Origin: an uncultured Acidimicrobiaceae bacterium
GTDB taxonomy: Bacteria; Actinomycetota; Acidimicrobiia; Acidimicrobiales; Ilumatobacteraceae
Reading direction: 5' to 3'
NCBI GenBank assembly: GCA_903919455.1
Contig: CAIXIJ010000133.1
Location: 1 to 56,663, forward strand
Length of the DNA stretch: 56,663 bases
In this document: one piece after another, positions 7,769-17,882 of the stretch
Layout: every line of letters starts with the position of its first letter
How positions within the stretch are numbered: the stretch's first letter is position 1
Made by a program: the position numbers and the translations under genes
Notes under the pieces: generated by a model
Told to the model about the DNA's origin: nothing
The model's database searches: none
Seen by the model: the letters and a program-made list of their open reading frames with translations, nothing else

Positions 7769-9691
7769 TCAGAACCCCGAGCCGTGTGCGTGGTCGCACA
7801 GGCGGGCTTCGCCGGCGTTGATCTGCCCGGCGCCCACACCCTCGAGTGCGGCGAACGGGCCGCACTGATGGGGTGTGATCCAGACGTGGATCATCGGTGC
7901 AGGGCGGAACGCCACCAGCGGCGGGTTGCACTTGCCGCCCGAAGCGATGACACCCGCAACACGCGGCGCCACCGGATCGTCGGTGAAGCACAGGTTGTCG
8001 TGGATGTGCCACTGCATGAGCGCACCGCCGATGTTCGGCACCTCGTCGAGCTTCATGGTGTCGGGCAGCATGTACATCGCGCTGACCAGCTTCTTCGAGC
8101 CGTCGGGCTGCGGCTGGTACACCAGGCTCTCCGGGTGATCCGGGTCGAGCGTGGTGTCGTCGTTGATCCAGTCCCAGTTGATGAAGTGCTCGTGGCCGGT
8201 TGCGGCATCACCGATGCTGTGGAAGCCAGCGGCCTCGGCGGTACGGTAGTCGCTCCACATCGGCAACCGCACCAGCGTGACGGCCACCAGGTTCTCTGCT
8301 GCGGCCTGCTGCTCGGGGGTGACGCCCGAGATGCCGGACAGGTCGATGGGCTTGGTGGGGTCGTACGGCTGCGGGGTGGCGGCAGGTGCGGCAGCACCGT
8401 GGCCTTCGTGGCCGTGGCCGCACTGGTCGGTGCGCTGATCTTCCGGCACTGCGGCCTGGCCTGCGCCGACGCCCTCGAGCGCGGAGAACGGTCCGCAAAC
8501 ATTCGAGGTGATCCAGACGTGCACCATCGGGTTCTCGCCGCCGGTGTTCACGCCGCGTGCGCACTTGCCATTGGCGTCGGTGAGGCCCACCACGGTGGCC
8601 TTACCATTCACGCGGTCCCAGCAGAGGTTGCCGTGGTTGTGCCAGGTCATCAATGGACCAGCCCAGTTGGTGAGCGCAGGGTCGTCGGTGGGACGCGCGC
8701 TGGCGATGAACATCGCGCCGGCGAGGGTCTTCTGATCGCCCTTCACGGTGTACACCAGCGACTCGGGAGCGTTGGGGTCGAGGATCACGTTGTCGGGGAT
8801 GAGCGACTGCTTGATGAAGTGCTCGCTGCCGGTACCGGCGTCGCCGATGCTCACATAGCCATCGGCCTCGGCGGCAGCGGTGGTGCTCCACTTGGGCAGA
8901 ATGCGCTGGGCATCGGCGATGACCTTCTCGGCCCGGGCCTGCTGCTCGGCGGTGACGCCAGGGACCCCGGAGAGATCCATCGGCTGCGCCGGGTCGTACG
9001 GGCGCGGCCAGTTGGCGTTCGCCGCGCCCGGGGTGGTGTCGTGCGTGTGCACGGTGTCGCCGGTGGCGGTGGCGGGGTCGTGCGTGTGCACGGTGTCGCC
9101 CGTGGCGGGGTCGACTGCGTGGTCATGGTCATCGGCGCTTTCGGCGCCAGCGGCGAGGCTGCCGGCGTCGGAGTGCGCGTGGGTGTGGGCGTGCGTGCCA
9201 CCGGTCCACATGGCGGGAATGGCGAGGGCCGCAACCACGAGCGCCGGCAGTGCCAGACGAGTGGGGGCCGCGGGGCGCTTGCCCACCAGCAGTGCCGCGA
9301 TAGCAGCTCCGGCGGCTGCGGCACCGAGCGCGGCGCAGATGGTGTCGGCGAACTGGGCCGCCTCACGCGTCCCGAGACCGTCGATCCAGGAGATGCCCAT
9401 GATGCGAGTGGCGAGCCATCCGCCGACGGCGGCGGTGTTCACCGCAGCAACACCGAGCGCAGCGGCACGGTTGGGGCGCACCAGCGCCCACAGGCCCACA
9501 CCGAGTTGGAGCACGGTGATGACCACGAACAACCGAGCGAGTTCAGGGTGCTCGGCGTGAATGCCGGTGGCCGCTGCGTGGACAGCACCCGCACCCAACG
9601 ACGCAAGTGCGGCGACGGTGAGGCCCGGATAGCGCTCCGTGCTGGGCGGATTGGACGGCGTGGGGACCACGGGAAGGGGAGTCGACTCCAT
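7769..9691 (-). CDS. His-rich membrane-anchored protein with duplicated extracytoplasmic domain
   Basis: I do not recognise this 640-residue protein. Residues 24-162 hold about five hydrophobic helices. Residues 163-228 are a His/Asp-rich linker with HTHAHSD and two copies of GDTVHTHD. Two homologous domains follow, at about 231-412 and 442-623. Each has YDPxxPxDLSG, SIGDAxTGxEHFI, a WHxHxNLC block, a late Cys and HVWITxxxCGPF followed by ALEGVGAGQ. Conserved His and Cys suggest metal or heme binding outside the membrane, by inference. An alternative in-frame ATG lies at 9709; I prefer 9691 because TACAAT ends 6 nt before it. Confidence 0.7.
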   Translation of the reverse strand: MESTPLPVVPTPSNPPSTERYPGLTVAALASLGAGAVHAAATGIHAEHPELARLFVVITVLQLGVGLWALVRPNRAAALGVAAVNTAAVGGWLATRIMGISWIDGLGTREAAQFADTICAALGAAAAGAAIAALLVGKRPAAPTRLALPALVVAALAIPAMWTGGTHAHTHAHSDAGSLAAGAESADDHDHAVDPATGDTVHTHDPATATGDTVHTHDTTPGAANANWPRPYDPAQPMDLSGVPGVTAEQQARAEKVIADAQRILPKWSTTAAAEADGYVSIGDAGTGSEHFIKQSLIPDNVILDPNAPESLVYTVKGDQKTLAGAMFIASARPTDDPALTNWAGPLMTWHNHGNLCWDRVNGKATVVGLTDANGKCARGVNTGGENPMVHVWITSNVCGPFSALEGVGAGQAAVPEDQRTDQCGHGHEGHGAAAPAATPQPYDPTKPIDLSGISGVTPEQQAAAENLVAVTLVRLPMWSDYRTAEAAGFHSIGDAATGHEHFINWDWINDDTTLDPDHPESLVYQPQPDGSKKLVSAMYMLPDTMKLDEVPNIGGALMQWHIHDNLCFTDDPVAPRVAGVIASGGKCNPPLVAFRPAPMIHVWITPHQCGPFAALEGVGAGQINAGEARLCDHAHGSGF

Positions 9692-9697
9692 GGCGAG

Positions 9698-9703
9698 ATT
9701 GTA
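9698..9703 (-). promoter_or_regulatory. Leaderless -10 box of the His-rich protein gene
   Basis: TACAAT ends 6 nt before the ATG at 9691 and overlaps the coding region that the alternative start at 9709 would use. It is the closest match to consensus TATAAT in the window. Confidence 0.45.
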
Positions 9704-9750
9704 CGGCATGCCTGGCAGCCGGGCGTGTCGGGAGTCACTTTTCCGACGAA

Positions 9751-10572
9751 TCACCCGAAGTTCGGTGGCCGCTTCTCGCGCAGGGCAGCGACGCCCTCGC
9801 GGTATTCGTCGGTGGTCATTGCCTGGGCCAGGAGGCGTTGGGCTTCGTCGATTGCTCCCGCGGGCGATTGGCTGAGCAGATCGTTGTACAACTGGGTCTT
9901 GGTGGTCGCGAGGGCCTGCGGCCCCACGCCCGTGGCGAGATGCTGAGCGTAGGTCTGCGCCGTGGCAAGGGTGGCCTCGCCGTCGGCCTCCACGCCGTTC
10001 CACAGACCCCACGCTTCGGTCTCGGCGGGAGTGACCACGCGTCCCGACAGCAGCAGGTCGGCTGCGCGGGTGACGCCCACGAGCCGGGGGAGTTGCCAAC
10101 TCATGCCGTATTCGGCCGGCAGGCCCAGCCTCGGGGCTGCGGTGGTGAGTTTCGCGTTGGCAGCGCCGAAGCGCAGGTCGCAGAACAGTGCGAGTGCCAG
10201 GCCCACCCCGGCGGCCGCCCCGTTCACGGCGGCGATGATGGGGAACCGCAACGCGAACTGAAACGCGAAATCGGCATCGAACTCGGGCCGTACGCCGTAA
10301 CCGGGTAGCGCGAGGTCGGTGCCGAGCCCAGGGTCGTAACCTCCACGTTCGGCATGGCCCGCCAGCGCCTCGCTGTCGCCGCCCACGCAGAACGCCGGGG
10401 GAGTGCCGGTGACCACCACCGCTCGCACGGCAGGGTCGGCATCGAGCAGAGCGAGCACGTGCCGGTACTGCGTGTGCATTCGGCCGGTCCAGGCGTTGTG
10501 GCGATGCGGCCGGTGCAACCACACCGTGGCCACGTGGCCATCCAGCTCGTAGCGCACGGCATCGAGGTGCAT
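9751..10572 (-). CDS. Enoyl-CoA hydratase/isomerase family protein
   Basis: The 273-residue protein has the crotonase fold marks: HRPHRHNAW near the N-terminus, FCVGGDSEAL for the first oxyanion-hole strand, and NGAAAGVGLALALFCDLRF for the second. It probably hydrates or isomerises an acyl-CoA in fatty acid or sterol breakdown. The APRLGLPAEYG block matches the class. It is not an obvious MenB. The gene starts 2 bp after the cysQ stop and is the last of an ettA-membrane protein-cysQ run. Confidence 0.88.
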   Translation of the reverse strand: MHLDAVRYELDGHVATVWLHRPHRHNAWTGRMHTQYRHVLALLDADPAVRAVVVTGTPPAFCVGGDSEALAGHAERGGYDPGLGTDLALPGYGVRPEFDADFAFQFALRFPIIAAVNGAAAGVGLALALFCDLRFGAANAKLTTAAPRLGLPAEYGMSWQLPRLVGVTRAADLLLSGRVVTPAETEAWGLWNGVEADGEATLATAQTYAQHLATGVGPQALATTKTQLYNDLLSQSPAGAIDEAQRLLAQAMTTDEYREGVAALREKRPPNFG

Positions 10573-10573
10573 G

Positions 10574-11344
10574 TCAGTGCTGGCGACCCTCGGGATGTCC
10601 CCACAGGGCCTCGAACACGTCGGGTGCGTACTCCTTGCGGCACACCACGAAGTCGGGCAGCCATGGGTCGCGACCGTTGTAGACCAGGGGCGTGCCGTCG
10701 ATGCGGCTGATGTGCAGCCCGGCAGCTTCGGCCACCGCAGCGGGAGCGGCGCTGTCCCACTGGTACATGCCACCGTCGTGCACGTAGATGTCGGCCTCGC
10801 CCACCACCACGGCCATTGCCTTGGCCCCGGCCGAGCCCAGGCGCACTGCGTCGGCGCCGAGGGCGTTCGCCACGATGACGGCTGCCGGTGGGTTGCGGCT
10901 GCGACTGGTGATGACGCGCGGGATGTCGCGCTGTTGTGCCGGCAGCGTGGGCGCAGGGTCGGTGGAGAACACCATGTCGAGCGCAGGCAGGCTGACAGCG
11001 GCAGCACCGAAGCGGCCGTGGTCCCAGAGGGCAACGTGCACGGCCCAGTCGTGTCGACCGCGCTCGCCGTACTCGTTGGTGCCGTCGAGTGGATCAACGA
11101 TCCAGACGCGGTCGGTGCCGAACCGACGCGGATCCTCCACGCCCTCCTCCGACAGCACGGCGTCGTCGGGACGAGCGGCGCGCAGTTCGGACATCAGGAA
11201 GCGGTGGCTCTGCAGATCGCCGTGGTCCATCACCTGCCACGAGGGTGCACCCTTGCCCACCATCTCGTCGCGGAGTTCCACCAGCAGTCGGCCGGCCTCG
11301 ACGGCGAGACGTGTGGCGAGTTCGCTGTCGGTCTCGGTGCTCAT
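10574..11344 (-). CDS. cysQ: CysQ-like 3'(2'),5'-bisphosphate nucleotidase / inositol monophosphatase family
   Basis: The 256-residue protein carries the metal-site motifs LSEEG (about residue 65), DPLDGT (84-89) and QWDSAAP near residue 205. It likely removes the 3' phosphate from PAP or PAPS, a product of sulfate activation, or acts on inositol phosphates. The sulfate activation genes 3 kb away favour a sulfur role, but the window's CysH looks like an APS reductase, which would make less PAP. It overlaps the preceding gene by 4 bp. Confidence 0.8.
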   Translation of the reverse strand: MSTETDSELATRLAVEAGRLLVELRDEMVGKGAPSWQVMDHGDLQSHRFLMSELRAARPDDAVLSEEGVEDPRRFGTDRVWIVDPLDGTNEYGERGRHDWAVHVALWDHGRFGAAAVSLPALDMVFSTDPAPTLPAQQRDIPRVITSRSRNPPAAVIVANALGADAVRLGSAGAKAMAVVVGEADIYVHDGGMYQWDSAAPAAVAEAAGLHISRIDGTPLVYNGRDPWLPDFVVCRKEYAPDVFEALWGHPEGRQH

Positions 11345-11646
11345 CGGCGCCCGACGCGCATGGCGTCGCGCACCAGGGCACGCACCTGCTCTTCTGGGGC
11401 GCCCGACTGCACCAGCGACTGCACCTGCTGCTCGAGCCCTTCGGCGCGTGCGTCATCGAAGGGTTCGATGCGATCCTTCGCCGTGACTGCGGCGTAGGTG
11501 AGCAAGGCAATGGCGGCGAACACGATGGCCAGCCCGATGCTCAGCACGAAACCGGCGTTGTTGCCGGCGACGGAGCTGATGATGAGCCCGGCGATGCCCG
11601 CGACGAAGATGCCGCCGCACACCCTCGGGATCCAGCGGCGCGCCAT
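11341..11646 (-). CDS. Small membrane protein of unknown function
   Basis: The 101-residue protein has two predicted helices (about residues 10-28 and 32-54), followed by a charged cytosolic tail with EQQVQSLVQSGAPEEQVRALVRDA, a likely amphipathic helix. I do not recognise the family. It starts 3 bp after the ettA stop and overlaps cysQ by 4 bp, so it belongs to that operon. Confidence 0.75.
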   Translation of the reverse strand: MARRWIPRVCGGIFVAGIAGLIISSVAGNNAGFVLSIGLAIVFAAIALLTYAAVTAKDRIEPFDDARAEGLEQQVQSLVQSGAPEEQVRALVRDAMRVGRR

Positions 11647-11649
11647 GTG

Positions 11650-13326
<1,677 letters not shown>

Positions 13327-13336
13327 GACGGCAGGC

Positions 13337-13342
13337 AGGCTA
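13337..13342 (-). promoter_or_regulatory. Putative -10 box of ettA
   Basis: TAGCCT on the minus strand ends 10 nt before the ATG, which would give a leader of only about 4 nt. Confidence 0.35.
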
Positions 13343-13435
13343 ACCGGCCGGACCGGCTCGCACATTCCCCCATCTCGCGGCGCGAGAGTGTTATGTTCAG
13401 CTCCGAACGTTTTTCACAAGAAGGGGGTACGGAAA

Positions 13436-14197
13436 GTGCTCGCAGAAAGTTTTTTCGCACGGCAGAGTCTCGGGGATTGGGGCTTCCGCTGGTTGCACAT
13501 TCTCGCCGGCATCATGTGGATCGGCCTGCTGTACTACTTCAACTTCGTCCAGGTGCCGGCGTTCGCCGCATTCGGTGACGAAGCACGAGCCCGCAACATC
13601 GCCATCGACAAGGTGGCCCGCAAGGCGCTGTGGTGGTTCCGTTGGGCGGCAGTCAGCACGTTCGTGACCGGCATCCTCATCACCATCATCACGCCGAACT
13701 ACTTCTCGGAAGGCTTCGGCAAGAGCGCTGGTGGCATCGCCATCAGCTTGGGCATGCTGCTCGGCATCATCATGATGCTGAACGTGTGGGGCGTCATCTG
13801 GCGCAACCAGAAGGTCGTGCTGGCCAACGCTGCCAACGTGCTCGGTGGCGGCGAAGCCAACCCCGACGCTCCTGCCGCCGGTCGCAAGGCCGTGATGGCC
13901 AGCCGTCAGAACGCCATCTTCTCCGTGAGCATGCTGTTCTTCATGGTCTTCAAGGGCCACAACCACTACGCCACTGCCCCGCTCAGCTCGGGCAACACGG
14001 GTGCCTTCTGGGGCATCACCATCGTGATCGTCGCCATCCTCGAGATCAACGCTCTGGGCCTCATGCCGTGGAAGACGCAGGCCAACAAGGGCCTCAACGT
14101 GCTCTACGACGGCAAGGGTGTGCGCAACCCCATCATCGCAGCGTTCGGTCTGTGGGTCGTGATGTTGATCCTCTCGGAGATCTTCCTCAAGGGCTGA
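13436..14197 (+). CDS. Urate-hydroxylase PuuD-like membrane protein
   Basis: The 253-residue integral membrane protein starts RQSLGDWGFRWLHILAGIMWIGLLYYFNF, split here by eye into a short soluble start and the first helix, then about six more helices. This matches the membrane domain of PuuD-type urate hydroxylases. PuuD proteins usually carry a C-terminal cytochrome c domain; this one ends after the last helix and has no CxxCH. No other purine-catabolism gene is nearby, so the substrate is open. The GTG start is preceded by GGGGG at 8 nt. Confidence 0.7.
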   Translation: MLAESFFARQSLGDWGFRWLHILAGIMWIGLLYYFNFVQVPAFAAFGDEARARNIAIDKVARKALWWFRWAAVSTFVTGILITIITPNYFSEGFGKSAGGIAISLGMLLGIIMMLNVWGVIWRNQKVVLANAANVLGGGEANPDAPAAGRKAVMASRQNAIFSVSMLFFMVFKGHNHYATAPLSSGNTGAFWGITIVIVAILEINALGLMPWKTQANKGLNVLYDGKGVRNPIIAAFGLWVVMLILSEIFLKG

Positions 14198-14201
14198 TAC
14201 T

Positions 14202-14933
14202 TCAGGAGCGCATCGCCTCGGCGAGCGCGTGAATGTCCAGACTGGCCACTGTGCCGATCACGATCACCGCTGGTGACTGGATCGGTGTGGTGGCCAGTTC
14301 GCGTAGCAGGCAGCGCGTCACGGCCTGCGCCCCGGTGGTTGCCCGGTGCACGGCGGCCACGGGTGTGTCGGCGGCCAGGCCGCCCTCCATCAGCGCTGCG
14401 GCGATGTCGGCTCGTTGGGCCACGCCCATCAGCACCACCACGGTGCCGCCCACCTGAGCGAGGGCTTGCCAGTTCACCGGCGTCTCGCCGCGCTGGCGAT
14501 GACCGGTGACCACCGTGAACGAAGCCGACATGCCTCGGTAGGTGACGGGGATGCCGGCCGCGGCGGGTGCGCCGATAGCCGACGAGATACCGGGCACCAC
14601 TTCGCACGGAATGCCCTGCTGGGCCAAGGCCAATGCTTCTTCGCCGCCCCTGCCGAACACGTAGGGGTCGCCGCCCTTCAGGCGCACCACCCGGCGGCCC
14701 TCGCGAGCGAGGCGCACCAGCAGCACGTTGATGAGTTCCTGGGCCACGCTCTGGCCTGGCCGCTTGCCAACATCGATGAGTTCCACATTCGGTGCCGCCA
14801 GTGCCAGCACGTCGGGACTTACCAGCGCGTCGTGCACGATCACCTCGGCCTCCGCGATGCGCCGAGCGGCGCGCACGGTGAGCAGATCGGGGTCGCCGGG
14901 GCCGGCGCCCACGAGGCTGACGAAACCGGTCAT
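14202..14933 (-). CDS. cobA: Uroporphyrinogen-III C-methyltransferase (SUMT)
   Basis: The 243-residue enzyme methylates uroporphyrinogen III twice with S-adenosylmethionine to give precorrin-2, the branch point to siroheme and cobalamin. It shows VGAGPGDPDLLT at the N-terminus, DALVSPDVL, RLKGGDPYVFGRGGEE, the VVPGISSAIGAPA block and GIPVTYRG. As the last gene of the cysHDN operon (4-bp overlap with cysN) it most likely serves siroheme for sulfite reductase. The second step is supplied by the divergent gene at 17883. Confidence 0.92.
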   Translation of the reverse strand: MTGFVSLVGAGPGDPDLLTVRAARRIAEAEVIVHDALVSPDVLALAAPNVELIDVGKRPGQSVAQELINVLLVRLAREGRRVVRLKGGDPYVFGRGGEEALALAQQGIPCEVVPGISSAIGAPAAAGIPVTYRGMSASFTVVTGHRQRGETPVNWQALAQVGGTVVVLMGVAQRADIAAALMEGGLAADTPVAAVHRATTGAQAVTRCLLRELATTPIQSPAVIVIGTVASLDIHALAEAMRS

Positions 14934-16210
14934 GCCGGAGTGCCGACCCGATGCAGCATGCCGGCAGCAGCGGTGCTGTGGTCCGCCGGGTCGATGAGGA
15001 TGAGACGGCCAGTCTCGGGCAGTACGTGGTACGGGTCGGCCACGATGGGCTCGCTCAGCAGCAGACGCACCCGACCGAGGTCGTTCAACAACAACTCGGA
15101 CGTGTCGTGTTGCCCCAGCGTGGTGGGGTCGAGAACGTGCTCGATGGAGGTGACGGTGGCATGGCCCGAGCGAGTGCCGTGCTTGAACCACCAGCGCGAG
15201 CCGGGGGTGAGCGCTCGTTCGACCATCCAGCAGATGTCCACCACGACATCGTCGCCGACGACGGGTGCCACGGGCGCATCGGCCACCAGCGCGTCGCCGC
15301 GTGCCACATCAACGTTGGTGTCGAGTTGCACCACGATGGCTTGGCCGGGGCCGGCTTCGGGAACCTCGTCACCCCAGCGATACAGGGCGCGAATGGTGCT
15401 GGTGAGGCCGCTCGGCAGCACCGTCACGGCGTCGCCCTTGCGGAACCACCCACCGCTCACCACGCCTGCCTGGCCACGGAAGTCGGCGTGCTCGCCCCCC
15501 TGGGGCCGGATGACGCGCTGCACGTGCAGACGGGCACCCACCTCCACGTGCGGATGGATCTCGAACTCCTCGAGGAAGTCGAGGAGGGTGGCGCCGTCGA
15601 ACCACGGGGTGTTCGACGATGCCTCCACCACGTTGTCGCCCAGGAGGGCGGAGATAGGGATGGCCGTGACTGGTACGGGATGGGCCAGCGCGCCGACGAA
15701 CGCCCGCACCTCAGCGGTGATCTCGTGGAAGCGGGCCTCGCTCCACTCCACGAGGTCCATCTTGTTCACGGCCAACACGATTGCCTGCACGCCGATCATG
15801 GAAGCGATCAGCGAGTGGCGGCGGGTCTGGTCGAGCACACCATGACGAGCGTCGACCAACACGATGGCGACATCGGAGGTGGACGCACCCGTCACCATGT
15901 TGCGCGTGTACTGAGCGTGGCCGGGAGTGTCGGCCACGATGAAGCTGCGGCGCGGCGTGGCGAAGTAGCGGTGGGCCACGTCGATGGTGATGCCCTGCTC
16001 GCGTTCAGCACGAAGGCCGTCGGTGAGCAGGGCCAGATTGGTCTCGCCATCGCCGTAGCGGCGGCTGGCCTTGGCCACGGCGGCCAGTTGGTCTTCGAAC
16101 ACCGTCTTGGTGTCGTGCAGTAGGCGGCCGATGAGCGTGCTCTTGCCGTCGTCGACCGAACCCGCAGTGGCGATGCGCAGCGTGGTGGAGGTGTTGTCGA
16201 GGATGCTCAC
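14930..16210 (-). CDS. cysN: Sulfate adenylyltransferase subunit 1 (GTPase)
   Basis: The 426-residue GTPase drives the ATP sulfurylase reaction with CysD, activating sulfate to APS. G-motifs are visible: GSVDDGKS at 17-24, DTPGHAQYTRNM and NKMD. EREQGITIDVAHRYF is the switch region of the elongation-factor-like family. The protein ends after the third domain and lacks an APS kinase fusion, so PAPS formation is not encoded here. It starts 1 bp after the cysD stop. Confidence 0.95.
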   Translation of the reverse strand: MSILDNTSTTLRIATAGSVDDGKSTLIGRLLHDTKTVFEDQLAAVAKASRRYGDGETNLALLTDGLRAEREQGITIDVAHRYFATPRRSFIVADTPGHAQYTRNMVTGASTSDVAIVLVDARHGVLDQTRRHSLIASMIGVQAIVLAVNKMDLVEWSEARFHEITAEVRAFVGALAHPVPVTAIPISALLGDNVVEASSNTPWFDGATLLDFLEEFEIHPHVEVGARLHVQRVIRPQGGEHADFRGQAGVVSGGWFRKGDAVTVLPSGLTSTIRALYRWGDEVPEAGPGQAIVVQLDTNVDVARGDALVADAPVAPVVGDDVVVDICWMVERALTPGSRWWFKHGTRSGHATVTSIEHVLDPTTLGQHDTSELLLNDLGRVRLLLSEPIVADPYHVLPETGRLILIDPADHSTAAAGMLHRVGTPA

Positions 16211-16211
16211 G

Positions 16212-17135
16212 TCAGAAGTAGCCCTCGCGCTTACGGTCCTCCATGGCGCTCTCGCTGAACGTGTCGTCGGCGCGCGTTGCCCCTCGTTCGGTGATGCGAG
16301 CGGCGGCCACCTCGGCGAGTACGTCGTGCACGTCGGCCGCGGTGCTCTTTACGGCACCGGTGCAACTGGCGTCGCCCACGGTTCGATAGCGCACGACGGC
16401 ATCGAACGCGGTCTCGCCCGGCTCCAGCACCACAGGGCCGCCGACTGCGAGCAGCATGCCGTCGCGCTGCACCACGGTGCGGGTGTGCGAGAGATAGATG
16501 TCGGGAAGTGGTACGGCGTGGCGCTCGATGTAGCGCCAGATGTCGAGTTCGGTCCAGTTCGACAGCGGGAAGGCGCGCAGGTGCTCGCCCTTGCGGATGC
16601 GCGGGTTCAAGATGTCCCAGGGCTCGGGACGCTGCTGCCGGGGGTCCCACCGACCCTGTCGGTCGCGGAAGCTGAGGATGCGCTCCTTGGCGCGAGCCTT
16701 GTCTTCATCGCGGCGACCGCCACCGAAGGCGGCGTCGAAGCCGTGCTCGGCGAGGGCGTCGAGCAGCGTGACCGACTGCAGGCGGTTGCGGCTGGCACGC
16801 GGCCCGGTGTCTTCCACGACACGACCCTTATCGATGCTCTCCTGGACCGAGGCAACCACGAGGCGAACGTTCCAGTCCTGCACCAGTTGGTCGCGGTAGT
16901 CGATGACCTCGGCGAAGTTGTGGCCGGTATCGACGTGCATCACCGGGAAGGGCAGACGTGCCGGCGCAAAGGCCAGTAGGGCGAGGTGCAGCAGGACGGC
17001 GCTGTCCTTGCCGCCGCTGAACAGCAGCACCGGGTTCTCGCATTCGGTGGCCACTTCGCGGATGATGGTGATGGCCTCGTCGGTGAGGGCATCGAGGTGG
17101 GCGCTGAGCTGCGCGTGCTCCATCGTGGTGCTCAT
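16212..17135 (-). CDS. cysD: Sulfate adenylyltransferase subunit 2
   Basis: The 307-residue PP-loop enzyme makes APS from sulfate and ATP together with CysN. It has LLFSGGKDSAVLLHLAL (PP-loop), HVDTGHNFAEVI, FGGGRRDEDKARAKER and the conserved end KREGYF. I moved the start to the ATG that overlaps the cysH stop in an ATGA, giving translational coupling; an in-frame start 15 nt upstream would lie inside cysH. Confidence 0.95.
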   Translation of the reverse strand: MSTTMEHAQLSAHLDALTDEAITIIREVATECENPVLLFSGGKDSAVLLHLALLAFAPARLPFPVMHVDTGHNFAEVIDYRDQLVQDWNVRLVVASVQESIDKGRVVEDTGPRASRNRLQSVTLLDALAEHGFDAAFGGGRRDEDKARAKERILSFRDRQGRWDPRQQRPEPWDILNPRIRKGEHLRAFPLSNWTELDIWRYIERHAVPLPDIYLSHTRTVVQRDGMLLAVGGPVVLEPGETAFDAVVRYRTVGDASCTGAVKSTAADVHDVLAEVAAARITERGATRADDTFSESAMEDRKREGYF

Positions 17136-17809
17136 ACGTGGAGTCCGCATTCCGTCTTATTGCTGCCAGACCAGCGGCCGGCGCGCTTGTCCTCGCCCGG
17201 TGCCACCGGCCGGGTGCACGGCCAACACCCGATGCTCGGATAGCCGCGCTCGCTGAGCGGGTTCTTCGGCAGGTCGTACAGCTGCTGGTACAGCTCCACG
17301 TCGTCGTCGCTGAACGTGGCAAGCGGGTTCACCTTCGTGAGGCCGCGGCCGACGTCGAACGAGGCCACGGGCGTGTTGGACCGTGTGGGGCCGTCGGCGC
17401 GGCGCACGCCCGTGATCCAGGCAGCCTTACCCGCCAGTGCTCGCTGCAGGGGCAGCACCTTGCGGACGTTGCAGCAGCCCTCCGTGTCGGTCTGCCACAG
17501 GTTGTCGGGCACGATGTCGGGGGTGGGGTGCTCGATGCGAAGGTTGAGATCCAGGCGCCGACGGAGTTCCTCGGCGAACCACTTCGTTTCAGCGAAGAGG
17601 TACTGCGTGTCGAGTAGCACCACCTCGATGCCAGGCACTGCGGTTGCCGCCACGTGCACCAGCACGGCGTCCTCGAAGGATGCGGTGAGCACGAGGTGTT
17701 CCACGCCGAACTGATCTGCAGCCCAGCGCACGATGTCGGCCGGATGCGCGTGCTCGAGCTCGGTGGGCGCCAAGGTGGGCTGGCTCGGGGGAGGGGTGGT
17801 GGGCGTCAT
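17132..17809 (-). CDS. cysH: Adenylylsulfate (APS) reductase, CysH family
   Basis: The 225-residue thiol-dependent reductase converts APS to sulfite. The Cys pairs of a [4Fe-4S] site are present (CCNVRK, CWPCTRP), together with the C-terminal ECGLH that carries the catalytic Cys. This pattern fits APS rather than PAPS reductases and matches the absence of an APS kinase. It is the first gene of the cysH-cysD-cysN-SUMT operon. I chose the ATG at 17809, after a TATAGT hexamer and a leader of about 20 nt; an in-frame start at 17851 would lie upstream of that hexamer. Confidence 0.93.
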   Translation of the reverse strand: MTPTTPPPSQPTLAPTELEHAHPADIVRWAADQFGVEHLVLTASFEDAVLVHVAATAVPGIEVVLLDTQYLFAETKWFAEELRRRLDLNLRIEHPTPDIVPDNLWQTDTEGCCNVRKVLPLQRALAGKAAWITGVRRADGPTRSNTPVASFDVGRGLTKVNPLATFSDDDVELYQQLYDLPKNPLSERGYPSIGCWPCTRPVAPGEDKRAGRWSGSNKTECGLHV

Positions 17810-17882
17810 CGGGTCCGTTCTATCAGCAATTCCGACTATACCGATCAACATTGCGGTGAATAGTTGGCGCTAGCCTTTCCCC
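17810..17882. promoter_or_regulatory. Divergent promoter region of the sulfate assimilation genes
   Basis: For the right-hand gene TAGCCT (17871-17876) ends 6 nt before the ATG at 17883, a leaderless layout. For cysH a TATAGT lies on the minus strand at 17835-17840. Between them is an imperfect inverted repeat, ACTATACCG (17835-17843) against CGGTGAATAGT (17854-17864), that could bind a regulator controlling both sides. The regulator is not evident. Confidence 0.45.

Noticed and set aside
9751-10572. MenB (naphthoate synthase) to complete the menaquinone set
   Set aside because: It is a crotonase-fold protein, but lies with cysQ and lacks the blocks I associate with MenB.
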